64,000 nucleotides of DNA, taken from positions 62,001 to 126,000 of the forward strand of contig JAVYIG010004972.1 in the NCBI GenBank assembly GCA_035222895.1. Direction: 5' to 3'. The translations under genes were made by a program, and so were the position numbers. Source of the DNA: Strongylocentrotus droebachiensis (taxonomy: Eukaryota > Echinodermata > Echinoidea > Camarodonta > Strongylocentrotidae). This document shows, one piece after another, positions 60,603 to 64,000 of this stretch (position 1 is the first letter of the stretch; the number at the start of each line of letters is the position of its first letter). The notes below the pieces were generated by a model. That model made no database searches. It was not told the DNA's origin and worked only from the letters and a program-made list of their open reading frames with translations.

Positions 60603-63600
60603 GTATACCCATAAAAACCACGGAATCGCATAGAAACATGTACAAGTAAACCCCCACAACCTCAACAAAAACTTATAATTTTATATTTATAATTTTCTTT
60701 TAAAATTTTAATGAAAGAGCAAACATTTTAATTGACCGTATGTACAAGTATCACATTTTTCTGAAATTTTACTGGCCCGGCCAACATGTACAATTGAATA
60801 TGATTTAAAAAACTAATTACAGCAAAAATGTGGTCTTTACGTTATGCATTTGCGCTGCGTTACGACATCAATAGGTTTTTAATAGGTGAAAGGATCGAAG
60901 GCCGGTTGAAAAATACTAATTTTGATGGTAAAATACTAATTTTGGAGGTGCTGAGTACTAATTTGTACTTCCAAAGGTTGGCAGCTCTGGTCTTTGTAGA
61001 CAGGTGGTCACTAAAGCAGGTTTGACTGTTTCCTTTGAATGACACATTGATCTCTGTACTTCACAGGCACGCCAAGTCGCTTATCCTTGATATAGTGAAC
61101 AAGGCCAGTCAGAATGAAGCCGAGGGGAACATGACCATTGACATGTTGATCCCTGCTACCAAGGTTGGCTTGGTCATTGGAAAAGGAGGAGAAACAATCA
61201 AACAGCTTCAGGAGCAAGCTGGAGTGAGGATGGTAATGATCCAGGAAGGTCCAGTAGCCACAGGCATGGACAAGCCCCTCAGGATTACTGGTGATTCTCA
61301 GAAGATTGAGGTAGGTTCTACGACAATGCTCCTTCATATTAAAGACCACAGTTTTGAAGTTTAATGCCTCTGTCACGTCAACGAAACCCGACACCAACCC
61401 CTGCTACGGAAATGTTTTTATTAAAAGCTTATTAATACAGGTCTTTCATGAAACTTGTTATCAATAACAAGATATGATAATTGTTATACGCTACTTCAAT
61501 CCTTACATTTGATTGGTTCTCATCGGATTTGTCATAGATCTTTGGCAGTTGTTGATAAATAGTTTAATGAAACGGGCCATTATTTTGCAAACTGGACACC
61601 GAAAGCCATTCAAGAACATGAGAGGAGAAATTAATCATACACATCCTGCATTTGTGTCACAATCTGTCGGATAATGTCCAATGAGTCCCCCCCCCCCCCC
61701 CCCCCATGAATAGCAATTAGGATACTTCACAAGTTACACCCTCTAATGTTGCATGACAATGCAGCTCTGAGCCCCGCTTTCACAAAATTTGTTATGAATA
61801 TCACCTACTTATATTTGATTTGGTTGAGAGCAATTTTTTCTTAGAATTGTAATATTTATTGAGAAAAAGCCTTATGAAACCAACCCTGAATGTATTTCTG
61901 CTGTTCTGTTGTATTATGTATAGGAAGCTAAGAGGCTGGTCAGCGAGGTGATGGAAAATGCCAAGAACAACGATAGAAGTAGCGGTGTAAGTACCAACAG
62001 TCAACCGTATTGTATGTTTGTCCTGTTTTTTAATTTTTTCCACAACTTTGGGAAAAATCTGATAAGATCATTAAGTCATTAGCACTTAAAAGTTACGCCA
62101 AACTGTATAACGAGAAATTTTTCTCATGCATAACAAAGTTTGAGGAAAGTTGAGAGTTGAGCTAAGTCCACAGAATAATTCATTACACAACCGACTCAAC
62201 AGTGAATTCAATTCAATTTAATCATCTAATTTAAAAAAAATGGAAATGTTACATGGGAATTTTACAACAATAAAAATACATATCTGAGCAACAAAAACAG
62301 TAATAGTCAGAACACATAGACGTTACATCTTGAAAATAAAATTGAAATTACTCATAGCATGAGCAAGGGGAAAGAAGGGAATGAGTCTGAAGAAGAAAAA
62401 GGATATAAAGGGTAAGGGAAAAGAGCCAAAGAAGCTGTGAATTTGCCATTAACAATTGGCAAATCTTTCACCTGACAGAAGTTTCTGTTACTAGAGTAGC
62501 GTCTGTGCCACATAGTCGGGTCTGATATGTTAGTTGGGGGGGGGGGGGGGGCATAAAAGCCACTGAAATACAATTAGGATTTGTGTCTTCATAAGGTCTC
62601 TTGTCAAACATTTCATTCAAAGTGATTGATGTTTCTCAATTTCCTTTCCTTGAAGTAGTGTTACTGCATACCTGCCAACTTTTCACATCTAAAATAAGGA
62701 ATACAATCTATTTAGTATACTTTCCACGCAGAATACTTCAAAAAAGAGAGGAATCTTTGGTTCAAAACAAAAGCTTGAAGGCCAAAAATTAGAATCATTC
62801 CTGTAAAATAGGAACTGTTGGCAGCTATTTATTAGTAACTGATGATGTTGGAGTTGTATGTCTTTCAATAGTAGAGTTATGCTAGATTGTGATTCGTATT
62901 CCCTGTTGTCATCATTTGAAAAGTTTTGTCATTTGTTCATTTGCAGGATAACTTCTACTCTCGTGGTGGCCCCCAAAAGGTTAGTATTTTATCCTTATTT
63001 GGTTTTCTTAATTCACTTTATTTTTCTTCCCAAATTTCATCTTTAACTTGTATTTTTTCCTTAAAAAAGCACATGCTGTAAATAGGAGTGCACCTATGTG
63101 CATCAGACTCCTCAGGTAGTCAAACTTGTCTATGTGTGAGGGACCTGTAGATGATTATTTTAACATAACTTTATGTATTCCATTAGTAGAGATATTGAAA
63201 GAAAGGAAGGGAAATATGGAAGATTAAAATATTTCTGTTGGTTGAATGTCTTCCTTTTTTTTTCACAGTAGATAAATGCGCTTAATAAGTATTTATTATT
63301 ATAATTATTTACATTAATCATTGCCTTGTCTCTTTTTTAAATTGTGACATATTCTGTAATTGAAGACATTGGTAATGCATTAATGATTGATTTACAAGTG
63401 CTTTATTGTATCCGGTAAAGGCCCAAGCGAAATTGTCCATTTTCGTAACATAACCAAATCTAATGCATACGTCTTTGTGAATGCGAACTGCATACAGTAG
63501 TTGTTGCCAGGTAGGACGAACATGGCTTTCCTTACCTATCAACACATGACATAGGCATTTGCATTCTGACTATTGAAATACAATTATTCATTACATGTGA

Positions 63601-63845
63601 ATAAAATATATGTATTGAGGCACTTCACAAAGACGCATGCATTTGATTTGGTTACATTACGAGAAATGGTCCATGGGGTTGGTTAATAGGGGTAATTTTT
63701 TCAGGAAATTTCAGCTAAATGTGTACTTTTGTGTTACAGGACGTGATTGTTCCAAAGCATGCAGTGGGCATGGTGATCGGTCGTGGAGGAGACATGATCA
63801 AGAGGATCCAAGAACAGACCAAGGCTCGCGTCCAGTTCAAACCAG
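45560..63845 (+). CDS. FUBP1: FUBP/KSRP-family KH-domain protein, 5' part of gene (exon span)
   Basis: This is the span of the coding exons of a far upstream element-binding protein homologue. Family members are nuclear single-stranded DNA and RNA binders that act in MYC transcription, splicing and mRNA decay. Ten exons join in frame to about 324 codons: 45560-45649, 50586-50781, 51314-51368, one of 55521-55576 or 55635-55690, 56215-56286, 59750-59807, 61067-61310, 61924-61986, 62947-62979, 63740-63845. All introns are GT-AG and all phases match. Visible parts are an N-terminal amphipathic segment (residues about 20-35, [16 protein letters not shown]), a KRPLED basic patch (69-74), KH1 with GRQG (135-138), KH2 with GKGG (214-217) and the start of KH3 with GRGG (303-306). 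Exon order and text match vertebrate FUBP1-3 closely. Whether it is called FUBP1, 2 or 3 is not meaningful if the organism has one copy. The gene is cut by the window end. Confidence 0.95.
46410..47184. mobile_element. TIR element E1 (GTAAAGTACCCGG ends), FUBP intron 1
   Basis: GTAAAGTACCCGG (46412) and CCGGGTACTTTAC (to 47182) are inverted perfectly. Motifs of the form GGTTTTCGGCC recur inside both ends (46421, 46600, 46621, 47143), like transposase-binding subrepeats. The body is about 90% or more like E2. TA follows the right end. No transposase; the conserved 60-100-codon frames shared with E2 are probably not coding. Confidence 0.85.
48556..49262. mobile_element. Foldback element with arms over 200 bp, nested
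   Basis: The left arm starts CTAGCAACCAAATTGGTA and the right arm ends TACCAATTTGGTCGCTAG. The arms pair through GGACAATGCAATCCCATTAA and CATTAAATG and on to TGCAAAATCAT. A second inverted pair, TTTCGTAGACAGAAATTG and CAATTTCTGTCTACGAAA, lies inside. The centre is AT-rich; no coding frame. Confidence 0.85.
49177..49650. repeat. 237-bp tandem duplication
   Basis: Two adjacent copies (about 49177-49413 and 49414-49650) read AATGGGATTGCATTGTCC through to GAAACTACTGTGTATT with no difference that I noticed. It copies the last 85 bp or so of the right foldback arm plus GC-rich flank, so it arose after the foldback insertion. Confidence 0.92.
50091..50585. other. Last part of FUBP intron 1
   Basis: Unassigned AT-rich intron sequence. 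The acceptor at 50584-50585 has a poor pyrimidine tract (TTTTATAAAAACTCAG). Confidence 0.6.
50586..50781 (+). CDS. FUBP1: FUBP exon 2 (Gly/Ser linker and basic patch)
   Basis: Acceptor AAAACTCAG, donor GTAAGT, 196 nt, entering in phase 0 and leaving in phase 1. It encodes IAAKIGG, a Gly/Ser-rich linker, and [18 protein letters not shown], which matches the KRPLED...DAKK stretch of vertebrate FUBP1 that serves as a nuclear localisation signal. A low-complexity linker of this kind is usual for the family. Intron 1 before it is about 4.9 kb and full of transposons. Confidence 0.94.
50968..51040. repeat. AAT microsatellite with SINE-tail-like flank, FUBP intron 2
   Basis: AATAATAATAATAATACATT then ATAATGCGCTTAATACAATG, like the minus-strand tail near 17.5 kb. 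Confidence 0.5.
51314..51368 (+). CDS. FUBP1: FUBP exon 3 (linker before KH1)
   Basis: Acceptor TTTTACAG, donor GTAAGT, 55 nt, phase 1 in and phase 2 out. It encodes [19 protein letters not shown], the flexible stretch that in vertebrate FUBP1 reads SFGTQLPPMHQQQSRS. It holds no known domain. The short length and the exact phase match to exons on both sides support it as real. Confidence 0.88.
52838..53339. mobile_element. Family A TIR element, copy 4, FUBP intron 3
   Basis: Left TTAAAGGTGGTGCGTCCC and right GGGATTCACTACCTTTAA are inverted (degenerate). The body has TTAATTTTGACCTTTACAAG and TCTACAGAATTTGATGTTGG, matching copies 1 and 2. A 133-codon frame across it is not shared with the other copies and is probably not a gene. 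Confidence 0.82.
54295..54563. repeat. (CTTT/CT)n polypyrimidine tract, FUBP intron 3
   Basis: About 270 bp of CTTTCT and CT units on the sense strand of the gene. It could act as a long polypyrimidine tract in the pre-mRNA. Confidence 0.93.
54570..55418. mobile_element. GCTGCCAAC-ended TIR element, copy 1, FUBP intron 3
   Basis: Ends ATAGCTGCCAAC and GTTGGCAGCTACTAT are inverted; ATGCAC flanks both sides (54564-54569 and 55419-55424). It is 849 bp with no transposase, and it ends about 100 bp before the acceptor of exon 4a. Confidence 0.8.
55521..55576 (+). CDS. FUBP1: FUBP exon 4a (alternative start of KH1)
   Basis: Acceptor TGTTTTTCAG, donor GTAAGT, 56 nt, phase 2 in and phase 1 out. It encodes [18 protein letters not shown], after which exon 5 adds IIGRQGQQ. 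This is the first strand of KH1 and its lead-in. A second exon of the same length, phase and role (4b) lies only 58 nt downstream. Using exactly one of the two keeps the frame; using both or neither breaks it. The pair therefore looks like mutually exclusive exons. Confidence 0.88.
55635..55690 (+). CDS. FUBP1: FUBP exon 4b (alternative start of KH1)
   Basis: Acceptor TTTGTTTTCAG, donor GTGAGT, 56 nt, phase 2 in and phase 1 out. It encodes [18 protein letters not shown], closer to vertebrate FUBP1 (MTEEYKVPDGMVGF) than 4a is. The two share 8 of 18 full codons at protein level (G, E, VP, K, VGL), so they look like an old tandem exon duplication. The 58-nt gap between them is T-rich and close to the lower limit for an animal intron. 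Confidence 0.88.
56215..56286 (+). CDS. FUBP1: FUBP exon 5 (KH1 GXXG loop)
   Basis: Acceptor TTCCTTTAG, donor GTGAGT, 72 nt, phase 1 in and out. It encodes (I)[17 protein letters not shown] followed by NIQIAP. The GRQG motif is the nucleic-acid-binding loop of KH1, and the following helix and strand match FUBP1 IIGRGGEQISRIQQESGC closely. Confidence 0.95.
56540..56612. mobile_element. Small hairpin TIR element, FUBP intron after exon 5
   Basis: GGGCCTCGTTTCACAAAACA and GCTTTGTGAAACCAGTGCTC are inverted; 73 bp. Same terminal style as 25051-25188. Confidence 0.65.
57190..57917. mobile_element. GTGCGCCTTATA-repeat element with a 290-bp hairpin core
   Basis: The left end has TATAAGGCGCACCTTTTAAA and GGTGCGCCTTATACACAGG; the right has GGTGCGCCTTATAAACGAG and GTGCGCCTTTAAAAGTTAT. 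Between, 57550-57690 pairs with 57715-57850 (CTGTCATCTTTAG / TAAAGATGACAG; AGGTCTAACTTAGTTCA / TGAACTAAGTTAGACCT). It is transcribed in the FUBP intron, so it would give a long RNA hairpin. Confidence 0.8.
57925..59690 (+). mobile_element. 5'-truncated non-LTR retrotransposon (Jockey/CR1-like LINE)
   Basis: Reverse transcriptase text on the plus strand: [64 protein letters not shown] (the catalytic DD), then [20 protein letters not shown] and [11 protein letters not shown]-terminal text includes [11 protein letters not shown]. The usual GVPQGSVLGPL motif before LIYINDL is missing through a deletion with a frame change, and more stops and shifts follow 58738. It lacks the endonuclease half. 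The 3' end carries a GT run and ends GAACTGAACTGAAC near 59690, 60 bp before FUBP exon 6. Confidence 0.9.
59750..59807 (+). CDS. FUBP1: FUBP exon 6 (end of KH1)
   Basis: Acceptor TTCTTTTCAG, donor GTAAGT, 58 nt, phase 1 in and phase 2 out. It encodes [19 protein letters not shown](M), matching the beta-3 strand and start of helix 3 of KH1 (ERSCMLTGTPESV in FUBP1). It is shorter than the vertebrate equivalent, which carries a few more residues before RSCML. A LINE fragment ends only about 60 bp upstream of the acceptor. Confidence 0.93.
60131..60227. mobile_element. 97-bp foldback element, copy 2, FUBP intron
   Basis: CGTCCCTATTTTCACGAAAT at the left and CACTTCGTGAAAATAGGAACG at the right are inverted. 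ATTT flanks both sides (60127-60130, 60228-60231). It is exactly as long as the copy at 1508-1604. Confidence 0.92.
60330..61029. mobile_element. ACAGTCAAACCTG-ended TIR element, FUBP intron 6
   Basis: ACAGTCAAACCTG and CAGGTTTGACTGT are a perfect 13-bp inverted pair. The adjacent text (TCTACAGCGACCGCC; GGTGGTCACTAAAG) continues the inversion loosely. A second element (60457-60988) is inserted within it. It ends 37 bp before the exon 7 acceptor. Confidence 0.85.
60457..60988. mobile_element. GCTGCCAAC-type TIR element, copy 2, nested
   Basis: GAGGTGCCAACCAGTAC and GTACTTCCAAAGGTTGGCAGCTC are inverted. A long A run and T run (about 60549-60602) lie inside. No coding frame. Confidence 0.75.
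61067..61310 (+). CDS. FUBP1: FUBP exon 7 (KH2)
   Basis: Acceptor GTACTTCACAG, donor GTAGGT, 244 nt, phase 2 in and phase 0 out. It encodes the last KH1 helix ([13 protein letters not shown]) and most of KH2: [20 protein letters not shown], then [20 protein letters not shown] and [16 protein letters not shown]2 is the most conserved part of the family and the match to FUBP1 is nearly continuous. The GKGG loop is intact. A transposon ends about 37 bp before the acceptor. Confidence 0.97.
61438..61578. mobile_element. Short TTTCATGAAAC-type TIR element, FUBP intron 7
   Basis: AGGTCTTTCATGAAACTTGT at the left and TAGTTTAATGAAACGGGCC at the right are inverted loosely; 141 bp. Confidence 0.6.
61771..61888. 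mobile_element. Short TTTCACAAAA-type TIR element, FUBP intron 7
   Basis: GCCCCGCTTTCACAAAATTT and GCCTTATGAAACCAACCCTG are loosely inverted. It ends 35 bp before exon 8. Confidence 0.5.
61924..61986 (+). CDS. FUBP1: FUBP exon 8 (KH2 C-terminal helix)
   Basis: Acceptor ATTATGTATAG, donor GTAAGT, 63 nt, phase 0 in and out. It encodes [21 protein letters not shown], matching the last helix of KH2 (QAKEMVLELIRDQ in FUBP1). The acceptor has a weak pyrimidine tract, so this exon could be skipped without a frame change. Confidence 0.92.
62668..62828. mobile_element. GCTGCCAAC-type TIR element, copy 3, FUBP intron 8
   Basis: ATACCTGCCAACTTTTC and GGAACTGTTGGCAGCTAT are inverted; 161 bp, non-coding. 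It ends 118 bp before the 33-nt exon 9. Confidence 0.75.
62947..62979 (+). CDS. FUBP1: FUBP exon 9 (33-nt microexon, KH2-KH3 linker)
   Basis: Acceptor TTCATTTGCAG, donor GTTAGT, 33 nt, phase 0 in and out. It encodes [11 protein letters not shown], which sits where vertebrate FUBP1 has the FREVRNEYGSRIGG linker. The exon is very short and frame-neutral, so it could be spliced in or out without damage. The call rests on phase, splice sites and position. Confidence 0.75.
63740..63845 (+). CDS. FUBP1: FUBP exon 10 (start of KH3)
   Basis: Acceptor TTTGTGTTACAG, donor GTGAGT, 106 nt, phase 0 in and phase 1 out. It encodes [20 protein letters not shown], then [15 protein letters not shown], matching KH3 of FUBP1 (IDVPIPRFAVGIVIGRNGEM). 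The GRGG loop is intact. The remaining KH3, KH4 and the tyrosine-rich C-terminal motifs must lie beyond the window. Confidence 0.96.
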
Positions 63846-64000
63846 GTGAGTTCCCTACTTGCATGTAGGAATGAGCAGTGTCTGGCTGGGTACGACGGTG
63901 TGTTCAAGGTTGGCTAGAAGCGCTTGAGGATTCCCAAAGGCACATCTTGTGCTGCCCAACAGCTGTTCATTCAAATCCCAGTGCCTTGTTGGTGCTGTAC

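Noticed and set aside
1-64000. Retrovirus-like or other capsid/envelope-bearing elements
   Set aside because: I saw no long terminal repeats, gag, protease, integrase or capsid text; the only reverse transcriptase found is of the LINE type.

Overview
The window is animal nuclear DNA, most likely from an echinoderm, with a sea urchin the best guess. Reasons are: long introns with GT/AG borders, a dense load of short inverted-repeat transposons, tRNA-derived SINEs, many G/C homopolymers, and very long GA/CT, CTT, GGT, ATC and ATT microsatellites. The species call is an inference; the sequence holds no species-specific marker I can name. I recognise no rRNA gene, intact tRNA gene, CRISPR array or virus-like element.

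Layout. Positions 1-45,400 are intergenic and repeat-rich, with no gene I can identify. They hold simple repeats (strongest at 2.9-3.3, 8.0-10.5, 14.2, 20.4, 22.1, 29.2, 31.3 and 34.3-34.6 kb), several families of small inverted-repeat elements, SINE pieces, a four-unit degenerate tandem repeat at 22.5-23.1 kb, and a GGTCGCTATTCATAAT minisatellite at 38.65-42.0 kb. That minisatellite is arranged as a giant palindrome and duplicated in tandem. Positions 43-45 kb hold nested inverted-repeat elements, one of which carries a relic C2H2 zinc-finger coding segment.

Positions 45,560-63,845 hold the one clear gene, on the plus strand: the 5' two thirds or so of a far upstream element-binding protein (FUBP/KSRP family) with KH1, KH2 and the start of KH3. 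Eleven exons are placed to the base, ten of which would be used in any one mRNA, and all phases agree. The gene runs off the right edge; the rest of KH3, KH4 and the C-terminal tail lie outside. Its introns are packed with transposons: two relatives of a TA-flanked element, one of them split by an 8-bp-TSD hAT-like element that itself holds a foldback element; a 5'-truncated LINE; and a family whose ends read GCTGCCAAC.

The most interesting signals are: (1) two adjacent 56-nt exons of identical phase in the FUBP gene, each encoding the start of KH1, separated by only 58 nt, which look like mutually exclusive exons; (2) a 97-bp foldback element present twice at exactly the same length with clear 4-bp target duplications, one copy nested in another element; (3) the duplicated palindromic minisatellite; (4) a zinc-finger relic inside a small TIR element; and (5) the three-deep nest in FUBP intron 1.
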